Origin: an uncultured Clostridia bacterium
Lineage (GTDB): Bacteria > Bacillota > Clostridia > Oscillospirales > Acutalibacteraceae
Assembly (NCBI GenBank): GCA_947572385.1
Contig: CANPBX010000023.1
Span: forward strand, 1-36,239
DNA: 36,239 nt
Direction of reading: 5' to 3'
Shown here: piece by piece, positions 8,470 through 16,203 of the stretch
Layout: the number at the start of each line of letters is the position of its first letter
Position numbering within the stretch: the stretch's first letter is position 1
The notes under the pieces: generated by a model
Databases searched by the model: none
What the model saw: only the letters and a program-made list of their open reading frames with translations
Told to the model about the DNA's origin: nothing
Translations under genes and position numbers: made by a program

Positions 8470-8513
8470 CGCTTGAAAAAGGAGATTATGAAAAAGAAAA
8501 CTTGTACTCGAAA

Positions 8514-10007
8514 TTAGTTGGAAGAGCCTGTATTTGCTGAGAGGGTCAGATCTATTTTAATACCGCTTTCGCCTGTGAGGGGCCGGTCGATGGTGAGTGT
8601 CACCTTGTCGCCGGGCTTCTTGGTGGCGAGATAGGAGGAAACTGTATTCTCCGCGACGATTTGCGTATCGTCGATAGCGGTTATGATGTCATTGGTCTTG
8701 AGCCCTGAGGCCTTGGCATTCTCGGTGACGGTCTCGCCCACGCAGTACCCCTGGGGCAGGCCGTAGAAGTTTGACATAGCCCTGTTCACAAAGGCCCCGG
8801 TAATGCCCAGCATAGCCCTGTCCTGAACATAGCCGTACTCTATCAGATCACTGACTATAGGCTGGACCACTGTTGAAGGTATCGCAAAGCCCATGCCCTC
8901 GTATTCGGTTGCGGCGATCTTCGAGGAGTTGATGCCGACCACAAGGCCGTCGGAGTTTACCAGCGCGCCGCCGGAGTTGCCGGGGTTTATAGCCGCGTCG
9001 GTCTGGATGCAGTTTACAACAAAGCCGGTCTCGCTGTTGGTCACGGGCCTGTTAAGGGCCGAGATATAGCCGATGGTGACGCTGGAGTTGAACTGCAGGC
9101 CCCCGGGGTTGCCCACCGCCAGCACCTGGTCGGTGACCTGAAGGTCGTCTGAGCTGCCGAACTCGGCGGGGGTAAGCTTATCTTCGGTATCCACCTTAAT
9201 TACAGCCAAATCCGTCTGGGAGTCCTCGCCGACGAGCTGGGCGTCGTAGCTGGTGCCGTCGGAGGTAACTACAGAGATATGGTCCGCCCCGGCAATAACA
9301 TGCTGGTTTGTGACGATATAGCCGTCTTCAGAGATGATAATGCCTGAGCCCTCTCCCGCGGGGGTAAGCTCGCCGGAGTTTTCCTCTGACCCGCCGCCCA
9401 TGAAGAAGTTGCCGAAGAAGCTGTTCTGCTGCTGGACTATCTGGTAGTTCTGCACGCAGACCACGGAGGGTATCACCTTCTGGGCCACCTGCTGGGTAGT
9501 CATGCCGCCCTTTGTGGAGGTGGGCGTGGTACCGGAGTCGCCGGTATCCGCCCGTTTATAGAGGGTGAAGGCGGCGGTCTCTGCGGCGTCATCGGGGCTC
9601 TCTATATTTACGACCCCGTTTTGTATCATGGCCGCGAAGACTCCAACAGAGCCCAGTGAAACTACAGAGCAGGCCAGCACCGCCGCCAGGGCCTTCACAA
9701 AGACTTTCCCGCCCCGGCGCTTCTTTTGAGGGGAAGCTGGCTTGGGCTGCTGGTAGTAGTTCTGAGGTGCGCCCGGGCCCCAGCTATAGCTGCTCTGCTG
9801 TTGGGGCTGGGCCGCTGTCTGGTAGGAGGGCGGGGCCTGGTACTGTGGGTACTGGCTGCCGGTATAGCCGGGGCCTGCAGTCTGGGAGGTGTATGGGTAA
9901 GAGCCGGTGCTGCCGGAGCCTGTACCGTGCTGGGGAGCCGAGGGCTTCTGCTCGAGGGTGTTCCCGCCTTCATTGGTGGTCTTATTGCCGTTATCATAGG
10001 TGTTCAT
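8514..10007 (-). CDS. htrA: HtrA/DegP-type serine protease with PDZ domain
   Basis: A 497-residue membrane-anchored S1C protease for quality control of extracytoplasmic proteins. A Pro/Gln/Tyr/Gly-rich, presumably disordered cytoplasmic N-terminus (about 1-98) ends in KKRRGGK. One membrane helix follows (about 104-128), then the trypsin-like domain with His236 (TNQHVI), Asp266 (TDLAVIK) and Ser345 (NPGNSGG), and a single C-terminal PDZ domain (about 395-490, with GLKTNDIITAIDD). Length and order match Gram-positive HtrA. The start follows AAAGGAG. It lies downstream of the transglutaminase-like gene on the same strand but after a 126-bp gap, so it probably has its own promoter. Confidence 0.95.
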   Translation of the reverse strand: MNTYDNGNKTTNEGGNTLEQKPSAPQHGTGSGSTGSYPYTSQTAGPGYTGSQYPQYQAPPSYQTAAQPQQQSSYSWGPGAPQNYYQQPKPASPQKKRRGGKVFVKALAAVLACSVVSLGSVGVFAAMIQNGVVNIESPDDAAETAAFTLYKRADTGDSGTTPTSTKGGMTTQQVAQKVIPSVVCVQNYQIVQQQNSFFGNFFMGGGSEENSGELTPAGEGSGIIISEDGYIVTNQHVIAGADHISVVTSDGTSYDAQLVGEDSQTDLAVIKVDTEDKLTPAEFGSSDDLQVTDQVLAVGNPGGLQFNSSVTIGYISALNRPVTNSETGFVVNCIQTDAAINPGNSGGALVNSDGLVVGINSSKIAATEYEGMGFAIPSTVVQPIVSDLIEYGYVQDRAMLGITGAFVNRAMSNFYGLPQGYCVGETVTENAKASGLKTNDIITAIDDTQIVAENTVSSYLATKKPGDKVTLTIDRPLTGESGIKIDLTLSANTGSSN

Positions 10008-10061
10008 AAAATAGCCGCTCCTTTCGCGTTTCGCTATAGGTTGTTTGCTTACTGTGGCTAT

Positions 10062-10093
10062 ATTATGCCCTATGATTGTGAAATCTGTGTGAA
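10062..10093 (-). promoter_or_regulatory. Candidate htrA promoter with 11-bp-spaced direct repeat
   Basis: On the minus strand CATAAT (10067-10062) makes a fair -10 box, but no good -35 hexamer exists 17 bp upstream. That place holds two copies of TTCACA (10093-10088 and 10082-10077) exactly 11 bp apart. Such spacing is typical of OmpR-type response regulator sites. Confidence 0.4.
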
Positions 10094-10133
10094 GTCTGGG
10101 GGAGAATGAGCTGAAAAAACTGTTACGAAATTT

Positions 10134-11036
10134 TTAGCCCACCAAGGGGCTTGAAAGGTCCCTCAGCTTTCTCTCGCTGTTCCACATATTGAGAAGCTTA
10201 GGGAAGTTCAGGTCGGGCTCTAAAAGAAGCTCCGCCAGGCGGTCCAGAAGGGCCATGTCCTCCTGGGACAGTGCCTCTCCCCTAAAGAGCAGCGGCTCCA
10301 TAAACCTGGGCTGGAAGACATAGGATATCTCATGGTTCATCAGGGCATGGAAGTCATACACAAGGTATCTGCCCACAGAGCGCAGACCGTTGGTCCCAAG
10401 GCCGTCGGCATAGAGGAAGCGGGAGCCGTCGGTTTCGCCCCGGCGTATAGATAGCCACGCGTCCGCAGGCCAGTCGAACTCCCCGGGCTTTATGTCGTAC
10501 TGGGCCACAGGCACCGGCAAGCCCTCGTAGAAGCCGTCGGCGTCGAAAGTGAGCCATCGGCCCTCCTTCTCAAGCCAAATTTCGTTTATCCAGTGGTCCA
10601 TGCTGGCGTCCGGGTTAAAGTATGGCGCGAAGCCCGCCCTGCTGCGGCAGGGTATGCCCTTGGACTTGTATATAGAGGATACCAGCACCGACACAAACCG
10701 ACAGGTGAGCACCAGCTTGTGCTCCACCGCCCTGTCGGGCACGAAGCCCCGCTCGTCCAAGCGGAAGAGCCCGGCGGCTATGGCCGGGGCGGTCAGGTAG
10801 ATATCATCCTGGCACTGGGAACGGTACCAGGGCCAGCGGGTCATGTCGCCGTAGCGCAGGTCGAAGTTGGCGTTTTTGTTCCCCTCCCTCAAGGTGACCC
10901 GGTGGATTATCTGGTGGGATATCAGGTGCCCCAGCTCGCTGGGGTCCTCCGGGAGCGAACGGAAATAGTCCGCGTAAAGCCCGGGATAGGTGAAGGGACC
11001 GTATTCAAGGTAGTGCTTGTGCATTGCTTCTGTCAT
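10134..11036 (-). CDS. Transglutaminase-like (papain-fold) protein
   Basis: A 300-residue soluble protein without a signal peptide. It carries the Cys-His-Asp triad of the transglutaminase-like superfamily: Cys112 in LTCRFVSVL, followed by GIPCRSRAGFA, then His148 in DHWINEIW and Asp165 in WLTFDAD. Bacterial members of this fold are usually peptidases or amidases rather than crosslinkers. The N-terminal 80 residues and C-terminal 100 residues (with many acidic and Leu-rich stretches) do not match anything I recognise. The start at 11036 follows GAGG. It is transcribed toward htrA. Substrate unknown. Confidence 0.8.
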   Translation of the reverse strand: MTEAMHKHYLEYGPFTYPGLYADYFRSLPEDPSELGHLISHQIIHRVTLREGNKNANFDLRYGDMTRWPWYRSQCQDDIYLTAPAIAAGLFRLDERGFVPDRAVEHKLVLTCRFVSVLVSSIYKSKGIPCRSRAGFAPYFNPDASMDHWINEIWLEKEGRWLTFDADGFYEGLPVPVAQYDIKPGEFDWPADAWLSIRRGETDGSRFLYADGLGTNGLRSVGRYLVYDFHALMNHEISYVFQPRFMEPLLFRGEALSQEDMALLDRLAELLLEPDLNFPKLLNMWNSERKLRDLSSPLVG

Positions 11037-11118
11037 TATGATACCTCATTTCTATGGGTTCTGTCAATGGGAAAATGTTCTTTTGAATTGCAGGGCCTGG
11101 TCCAAGCTTGGCAAGTCC

Positions 11119-11147
11119 ATCATACTAAATATAAAAAAATCTGTCAA
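11119..11147 (-). promoter_or_regulatory. Promoter of the transglutaminase-like gene
   Basis: On the minus strand perfect TTGACA (11147-11142), a 17-bp spacer and TATGAT (11124-11119) lie about 80 bp upstream of the start at 11036. A second TTGACA-18-TATCAT pair runs directly into the start codon and would give a transcript starting inside the gene, so this upstream one is preferred. Confidence 0.65.
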
Positions 11148-11193
11148 TAGCCCGAGACTGTCAAATAAAGTTCTCTTTTGTCCGCGGGGCTTA

Positions 11194-11222
11194 TTGACCT
11201 TCCGGAGCAAAAGGGGTATAAT
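11194..11222 (+). promoter_or_regulatory. Promoter of the flavodoxin-family gene
   Basis: TTGACC (11194-11199), a 17-bp spacer and perfect TATAAT (11217-11222). Initiation near 11229 leaves a leader of only about 26 nt before the ATA at 11255, which supports translation starting there rather than at the ATG 213 bp downstream. Confidence 0.8.
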
Positions 11223-11254
11223 TAAATAACAAAATAAGATGGGGGTGTGGAGCA

Positions 11255-12037
11255 ATAAAAATACTTATTGTAAACGGCGGGCCCCATAAAGGCAATACAT
11301 GGCTCCTGACAGAGGAAGCCAAAAGGTTTTTAACGGACATAGACGGGGATATTATTTTTTCGGAAGTACACCTGTCGGATATAGGCCTGCCCTTCTGCAC
11401 AGGCTGCAGCAGCTGCTTTCGCAGAGGGCATTGGACTTGCCCCCACAATGAAAAAGTTCAGCCGGTTATGGATATTATTGAGGACAGCGACGGCGTTATT
11501 TTCTCTGTGCCGTGCTTTCAGGGGCACCTGCCGGGAATACTGAAAAACTTTACCGACCATATGGCGTTCATGCTGCACCGCCCCAGGTATTTCACAAAGA
11601 AAGCCCTAGTCATCACCACCACCGGGGGAGTGTCGGCCCGGAGCACAACAAAAGCTATGGCGGCAGTCCTCTCCGGCTGGGGCTTCAATAAGTGCTATCA
11701 GCTTCCGATAATGGCCCTGAGCTGGAACGACTACAGGCCGTCGGCAAAGGATTTAAAAAAGACCCATGATATAGCAGGAAAGTTCTATGCGGACATAAGC
11801 TCCGGGAAGCTGCACGTCCCGGGCGCGGGGGTGCTCGTGCCCTTTAATTTGTTCCAGGCAATGACAGCCGCCGAAACGGACTACCCCACTGAGGACAACA
11901 GCTTCTGGCGCAAATATGCGGGCATGAGATACGCGCCGGGGATACCGCTTACACCCGGGAAGAAGCTTCTGGGCTGGCTGATATACCAGGCCGGACGCAG
12001 GCTTTTAAGATCAACTACAGTCACATACAGGAAATAA
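11255..12037 (+). CDS. Flavodoxin/NADPH-dependent FMN reductase family protein, ATA start
   Basis: From 11255 the frame encodes 260 residues beginning KILIVNGGPHKGNT, the beta-1 strand and phosphate-binding loop of the flavodoxin-like FMN reductase fold. The cluster CTGCSSCFRRGHWTCP (about residues 46-61) and VPCFQGHLPGILKNFTDH are typical of the clostridial multi-Cys flavodoxin group. The codon at the family's initiator position is ATA. The upstream frame has no ATG, GTG or TTG back to a TAA at 11219-11221, and the first in-frame ATG is 11468, which would delete the FMN loop. GGGGG at 11241-11245 is a usable ribosome binding site. Either ATA is used as a rare start or the gene has lost its start. 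It probably reduces quinones or other small molecules with FMN. Substrate unknown. Confidence 0.8.
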   Translation: MKILIVNGGPHKGNTWLLTEEAKRFLTDIDGDIIFSEVHLSDIGLPFCTGCSSCFRRGHWTCPHNEKVQPVMDIIEDSDGVIFSVPCFQGHLPGILKNFTDHMAFMLHRPRYFTKKALVITTTGGVSARSTTKAMAAVLSGWGFNKCYQLPIMALSWNDYRPSAKDLKKTHDIAGKFYADISSGKLHVPGAGVLVPFNLFQAMTAAETDYPTEDNSFWRKYAGMRYAPGIPLTPGKKLLGWLIYQAGRRLLRSTTVTYRK

Positions 12038-12071
12038 ACCTGTAATTTAATAATCTGAAAGGGGCAATATC

Positions 12072-14108
12072 ATGTCTTCTGTCACACCCAAGTTTCCCCA
12101 TATGCTCCACGGCGGCGACTATAACCCGGACCAGTGGCTTAATAGCCCCGATATCCTCAAAAAGGATATCGAGCTGATGAAGGCCGCGCATATCAACTGT
12201 GTGTCCGTGGCTATCTTTGCCTGGGCCAAGCTGGAGCCTGAGGAGGGCCGGTACGAGTTCGGCTGGCTGGAAGAGGTCATAAACGACCTCTATGAAAACG
12301 GTATCTATACTGTCCTTGCCACGCCCTCGGGGGCAAAGCCCCGGTGGATGAGCGAGAAGTATCCGGAGATACGCCGGGTCTCGAAAGAGGGGGTAAGGGA
12401 CCTCTCCGGCGAGAGGCATAACCACTGCTATACCTCTCCTGTATACAGGGAGAAGGTGAAGGCAATGGACACGGCTCTCGCAAAGCGCTTTGCCAAGCAC
12501 CCCGGAGTCATACTCTGGCACCTCTCCAACGAGTACGGCGGTATCTGCTACTGCGATAAATGCCAGGCGGCCTTTAGGGAATGGCTGAAAAAGAAGTACG
12601 GCACTATAGACGCGATGAACCGGCAGTATTGGACCGACTTCTGGGCCCAGACCTATAACTCCTTTGAGGAGGTCCAGGCTCCGGCCCCCAACGGCTCCAG
12701 AAGCGTACACGGGCTGTTCCTTGACTGGATGCGCTTTACTACCGACCAGGTCGGGGACTTTATCAGGATGGAGCGGGACGCTGTAAAGGCTGTGGACCCC
12801 TCTGTGCCTGTTACAGCCAACCTTATGTATGACTTTATCTGCTATAACTACTTTAAATGGAAGGACATCCTGGATGTTGTCTCCTGGGACTCCTACCCTG
12901 TCTGGAGGGGCAGCGCAGCGGCAGATGTTGAGGAGGCCCAGAACCACGCCCTCTGGCACGACGTAATGCGCTCCTTAAAGCAGAAGCCCTTCCTGCTGAT
13001 GGAGTCCTGCCCCAGCGCCACCAACTGGCAGCCGGTCTCCAGGCTCAAGCGGCCGGGGATGCAGCTTGCGGCAAGCATGTCCGCCGTGGGCCACGGCTCA
13101 AACTCCGTGCAGTATTTCCAGTTCAGGAAGAGCCGGGGCTCCAGCGAGAAGTTCCACGGGGCCGTGGTGGACCATGTGGGCCATGGTGAGACCCGGGCCT
13201 TTAAGGACGTTGTCGAGGTGGGAGAGCGCCTGGAGCTTCTTGACAAGGCCCTCTATAGCAGTGAGGTGAAGCCCGACGTGGCCATAGTCTTCGACACTGA
13301 AAACCGCTGGGCCATGGAACACGCCCAGGGCCCCCGCAACTGCGGCATACACTACGCCGAGGCCGTCAGGGACCAGTACAGGGCTCTATGGCAGATGGGC
13401 GTGCCCGTGGACATAGTTGACGAGGAGTGCGATATCTCAAAGTATAAGCTGGTGCTTGCCCCCATGCTCTATATGCTCAGGGCGGGCTTTGAGGAGAAGC
13501 TGAAGGCCTTTGTAAAGGACGGCGGCACCCTGGTGGGCACATACCATACCGGCCTTGTAAACGAGAACGACCTGTGCTATCTGGGGGGCTGGCCCGCCGG
13601 CGGGCTCCGTGAGCTCTACGGCATATGGAACGAGGAGATAGACGGCCTCTGGGACGGTGAGGAGAACTCCATCGTCACTGGGGACGGCAGGAGCTACAAG
13701 GTCACCGAGCTCTGCGAGCTGATACATGCAGAGGAGGCAGCGGTCATCGGCACCTATGGCAGCGATTTCTATAAAGGGCAGCCCGCCTGGACCGTGGCGG
13801 AATACGGCAAGGGTAATGCCTACTATGTGGCGGCAAGGGCCGGTGTGGACTTCTACTCCGACTTCCTCGGCACCCTCATACCCGGCCTGGACTGCAAGCG
13901 TGCCCTGCCCGGGGAAGTGCCCTTCGGCGTTGAGGCCTGCCTGCGGGAGACGGACACGGAGCGCTTTGTATTCCTGCAAAACTTCACAGGCGAGCCCAAG
14001 ACGGTAGCCCTCCCCGAGGGCTATATGGACCTGCGCACCGGCGAGGCTGCGGGAAAAGTGGAGCTTCGCGGGTATGATTCTGTGACAATAGCCAAGGCAA
14101 TAGAATAA
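12072..14108 (+). CDS. GH42 beta-galactosidase
   Basis: A 678-residue cytoplasmic glycoside hydrolase family 42 enzyme that removes beta-D-galactose from small oligosaccharides. The TIM barrel spans about residues 10-385. The acid/base is Glu154 in WHLSNEYGG, and the nucleophile is Glu311 in LLMESCPSATNW. Cys119, Cys159, Cys161 and Cys164 (CYCDKC) match the zinc site of many GH42 proteins. The trimerisation domain (about 395-600) and a C-terminal beta domain follow. Length is normal for GH42. The start follows GAAAGGGG. No signal peptide. It follows the flavodoxin-family gene by 34 bp. No sugar transporter or regulator is adjacent. Confidence 0.95.
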   Translation: MSSVTPKFPHMLHGGDYNPDQWLNSPDILKKDIELMKAAHINCVSVAIFAWAKLEPEEGRYEFGWLEEVINDLYENGIYTVLATPSGAKPRWMSEKYPEIRRVSKEGVRDLSGERHNHCYTSPVYREKVKAMDTALAKRFAKHPGVILWHLSNEYGGICYCDKCQAAFREWLKKKYGTIDAMNRQYWTDFWAQTYNSFEEVQAPAPNGSRSVHGLFLDWMRFTTDQVGDFIRMERDAVKAVDPSVPVTANLMYDFICYNYFKWKDILDVVSWDSYPVWRGSAAADVEEAQNHALWHDVMRSLKQKPFLLMESCPSATNWQPVSRLKRPGMQLAASMSAVGHGSNSVQYFQFRKSRGSSEKFHGAVVDHVGHGETRAFKDVVEVGERLELLDKALYSSEVKPDVAIVFDTENRWAMEHAQGPRNCGIHYAEAVRDQYRALWQMGVPVDIVDEECDISKYKLVLAPMLYMLRAGFEEKLKAFVKDGGTLVGTYHTGLVNENDLCYLGGWPAGGLRELYGIWNEEIDGLWDGEENSIVTGDGRSYKVTELCELIHAEEAAVIGTYGSDFYKGQPAWTVAEYGKGNAYYVAARAGVDFYSDFLGTLIPGLDCKRALPGEVPFGVEACLRETDTERFVFLQNFTGEPKTVALPEGYMDLRTGEAAGKVELRGYDSVTIAKAIE

Positions 14109-14117
14109 ACCATATGG

Positions 14118-14155
14118 AGACCGCTGCAAAAGTTTTAACATTTTTGCGGCGGTCT
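14118..14155 (+). terminator. Terminator hairpin after the beta-galactosidase
   Basis: AGACCGCTGCAAAA (14118-14131) pairs with TTTTGCGGCGGTCT (14142-14155) with one mismatch. Only a short T-run (GTTTTG) follows. Position right after the stop supports a transcription end. Confidence 0.6.
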
Positions 14156-14158
14156 AGT

Positions 14159-14185
14159 CAGTTTTGAAATAAATATTCAAAACTG
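14159..14185. repeat. Perfect 10-bp inverted repeat before the PRPP synthetase promoter
   Basis: CAGTTTTGAA and TTCAAAACTG are separated by 7 bases, about 22 bp upstream of the -35 box at 14207. It could be an operator or a second hairpin of the preceding terminator. Confidence 0.55.
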
Positions 14186-14206
14186 GGTATGTTTCTCAAA
14201 ATTGGA

Positions 14207-14236
14207 TTGGCAGGGATAGGCAGTATATGCTATAAT
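14207..14236 (+). promoter_or_regulatory. Promoter of the PRPP synthetase gene
   Basis: TTGGCA (14207-14212), an 18-bp spacer and perfect TATAAT (14231-14236). Initiation near 14243 would leave only about 10 nt before the ATG at 14253 but about 64 nt before the ATG at 14307. Confidence 0.7.
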
Positions 14237-14306
14237 ACCACCTGAGGAAACTATGTTGAGGCGGACGCGGTCAAGAGGCCGCGCCGCAGAAAGGGAAGGC
14301 AAATTT

Positions 14307-15488
14307 ATGGAAGAGAGAGCCCAATCATTATTCAGTCTTGAGGACCGCGTGGCCCCCCTGGGGATAATAGCCCTGGAGGGCGCGGAGGAGCTGGGTGAAA
14401 AGATTGACGCGCACCTGGTACGCTGGGCCAAGGCCGCGGGCATGGATGTGGACAGCTTCATGCTGAGCTGCAGCTGCCCCCGCTTCGGCTCCGGGGACGC
14501 AAAAGGCCTGATCGAGCAGACCGTAAGAGGGTACGACCTGTACATCGTGGTGGATGTGGGCAACTACAGCCCGACATATCCGTATTTCGGCATGGAGAAC
14601 CACATGTCCCCGGACGACCACTTCCAAAATCTCAAGCGTATCATCCAGGCTGCCAGCGGCAAGGCCCACAGGCTGAACGTGATAATGCCGGTGCTCTACG
14701 GCGGCAGGCAGCACCGCAGGAACTACCGGGAGTCCCTGGACTGCGCCTTCGCTCTGCAGGAGCTGCAGAATATGGGAGTTCAGAACGTTGTGACCTTCGA
14801 CGCCCACGACCCCAGGGTACAGAACGCCGTTCCCCTGATGGGCTTTGACAACCTGAGGCCTTCCTATCAGGTGCTCAAAAAGATGCTCAGAAGCTTCCCG
14901 GACATGGTGATAGACAGGGACGAATTCATGGTCATAAGCCCGGACGAGGGGGCCTTGGACCGCAATATGTTCTACGCCTCTGTAATGGGTGTGGAGATGG
15001 GCATGTTCTATAAGCGCCGCGACTACTCCAGGGTGGTCGACGGGCGCAACCCCATAGTTGCCCACGAGTACCTGGGCTCGGACGTGAAGGGCAAGGACGT
15101 GTTCGTTGCCGACGACATCATCTCCTCCGGAGAGTCCATGCTGGACATAGCATATAATGTGAAGGAGAGGGGAGCAAGGCGCTTCTTCTGCTTTGCCACA
15201 TTTGCCATCTTCGCCAAGGGCCTTGACAGCTTTGACAAGGCCCACCGCGGGGGCCTATTGGACGGGGTGTTCGGGACGAACCTTACATACCGCACCGAGG
15301 AGCTGAAGAACAGGCCCTGGTTCTATGAGGTGGACGTGTCCAAGTACATATCCTATTATGTGTCGGCCCTGAATCACGACATCTCCACCAGCCAGCTCAT
15401 AGACCCCCATGCCAAGATGGTTGCACTGCTTGAGAAGCGGCGGGAGGAGTACCGCAAAAGCCAGCACGAGCAGCTGAAGTTCCAGTAA
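14307..15488 (+). CDS. prs: Long-form ribose-phosphate pyrophosphokinase
   Basis: A 393-residue PRPP synthetase homologue that would make PRPP from ribose 5-phosphate and ATP for nucleotide, His and Trp synthesis. It belongs to the long clostridial form (about 390 residues) rather than the usual 310-320. CPRFGSGDAKG, NHMSPDDHFQNLKRII, GRQHRRNYRESLDCAFALQEL and VVTFDAHDPRVQNAVP mark the first half. YKRRDYSRVV and the PRPP loop ADDIISSGESMLD (Asp269, Asp270) mark the second. The classical loop has a DDMIDTGGT-like sequence, so this one is divergent. ATG 14307 follows GGGAAGG. An in-frame ATG at 14253 would add 18 residues rich in Arg and is less likely. Confidence 0.85.
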   Translation: MEERAQSLFSLEDRVAPLGIIALEGAEELGEKIDAHLVRWAKAAGMDVDSFMLSCSCPRFGSGDAKGLIEQTVRGYDLYIVVDVGNYSPTYPYFGMENHMSPDDHFQNLKRIIQAASGKAHRLNVIMPVLYGGRQHRRNYRESLDCAFALQELQNMGVQNVVTFDAHDPRVQNAVPLMGFDNLRPSYQVLKKMLRSFPDMVIDRDEFMVISPDEGALDRNMFYASVMGVEMGMFYKRRDYSRVVDGRNPIVAHEYLGSDVKGKDVFVADDIISSGESMLDIAYNVKERGARRFFCFATFAIFAKGLDSFDKAHRGGLLDGVFGTNLTYRTEELKNRPWFYEVDVSKYISYYVSALNHDISTSQLIDPHAKMVALLEKRREEYRKSQHEQLKFQ

Positions 15489-15545
15489 CCACAGGCCGGC
15501 CCGGGGAATAGGATGGCGTAAATTAACCGTACAGAGGTGAGAGCT

Positions 15546-16199
15546 TTGTTCAACAGGCTCAAAGAGGATATCGACGCGGTAATGGACCGTGACCCGGCGG
15601 CAAGGTCCAGGCTAGAGGTGTATTTCCTCTATTCGGGCTTCAAGGCTGTAAGGGCATACAGAAGGGCCAACTGGTTCCAGCGCCACGGCATGAAGTTCAT
15701 AGCCCGGGCGATCTCCCAGCACTCCAGAAGAAAGACCGGGATCGAGATACACCCTGGGGCCACAATAGGCCGCGGGCTCTTCATAGACCACGGCATGGGG
15801 GTCGTCATAGGGGAGACCACGGAGATAGGGGACAACTGCACCATCTATCAGAACGTGACCCTTGGGGGCACCGGCAAGGACCAGGGCAAGCGGCACCCGA
15901 CCCTTGGTAATAACGTGCTTATAGGCGCCGGGGCAAAGGTGCTGGGGCCGTTTACCGTGGGGGACAATGCCCGGGTGGCGGCGGGAGCGGTGGTGCTGGA
16001 CGCGGTGCCCGAGGGGGCCACGGCTGTGGGCGTGCCCGCAAGGGTCGTGCGCATAAACGGTGAGCGTGTGCCGGATCCGAAGCCCAGCAAAACGCTGGAC
16101 CAGATACACGTGGCCGACCCGGTTTCCATGGAGCTATGCCGCCTGCGCGGGGAACTGGAGCGGCTTGAGAAGAAAGTCAACGAGCTGAAAGGACAGTAA
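15546..16199 (+). CDS. cysE: Serine O-acetyltransferase
   Basis: A 217-residue left-handed beta-helix enzyme that acetylates L-serine with acetyl-CoA, the first step of cysteine synthesis. The N-terminal helical part ([21 protein letters not shown]) is followed by hexapeptide repeats from about residue 60, with [36 protein letters not shown] and [19 protein letters not shown]. Catalytic His residues lie in IDHG and RHPTLG. The TTG at 15546 is chosen because AGAGGTGA sits 5 nt upstream and the product matches the family start. A GTG at 15537 overlaps that site. The C-terminus has a short coiled coil. It precedes cysS by 4 bp, so synthesis and charging of cysteine are coupled. No T-box is visible upstream. 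Confidence 0.94.
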   Translation: MFNRLKEDIDAVMDRDPAARSRLEVYFLYSGFKAVRAYRRANWFQRHGMKFIARAISQHSRRKTGIEIHPGATIGRGLFIDHGMGVVIGETTEIGDNCTIYQNVTLGGTGKDQGKRHPTLGNNVLIGAGAKVLGPFTVGDNARVAAGAVVLDAVPEGATAVGVPARVVRINGERVPDPKPSKTLDQIHVADPVSMELCRLRGELERLEKKVNELKGQ

Positions 16200-16203
16200 A
16201 AGT

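Noticed and set aside
12021-12959. 312-codon open frame on the minus strand
   Set aside because: It lies opposite the well-supported GH42 gene, is full of shadow-like Val/His/Gly composition, and has no ribosome binding site or family match.
14328-15245. 305-codon open frame on the minus strand
   Set aside because: It is the antisense shadow of the PRPP synthetase gene, which has clear family motifs.
15489-15545. Possible T-box or cysteine riboswitch before cysE-cysS
   Set aside because: The gap is only 57 bp. There is no T-box sequence, specifier stem or terminator/antiterminator pair.
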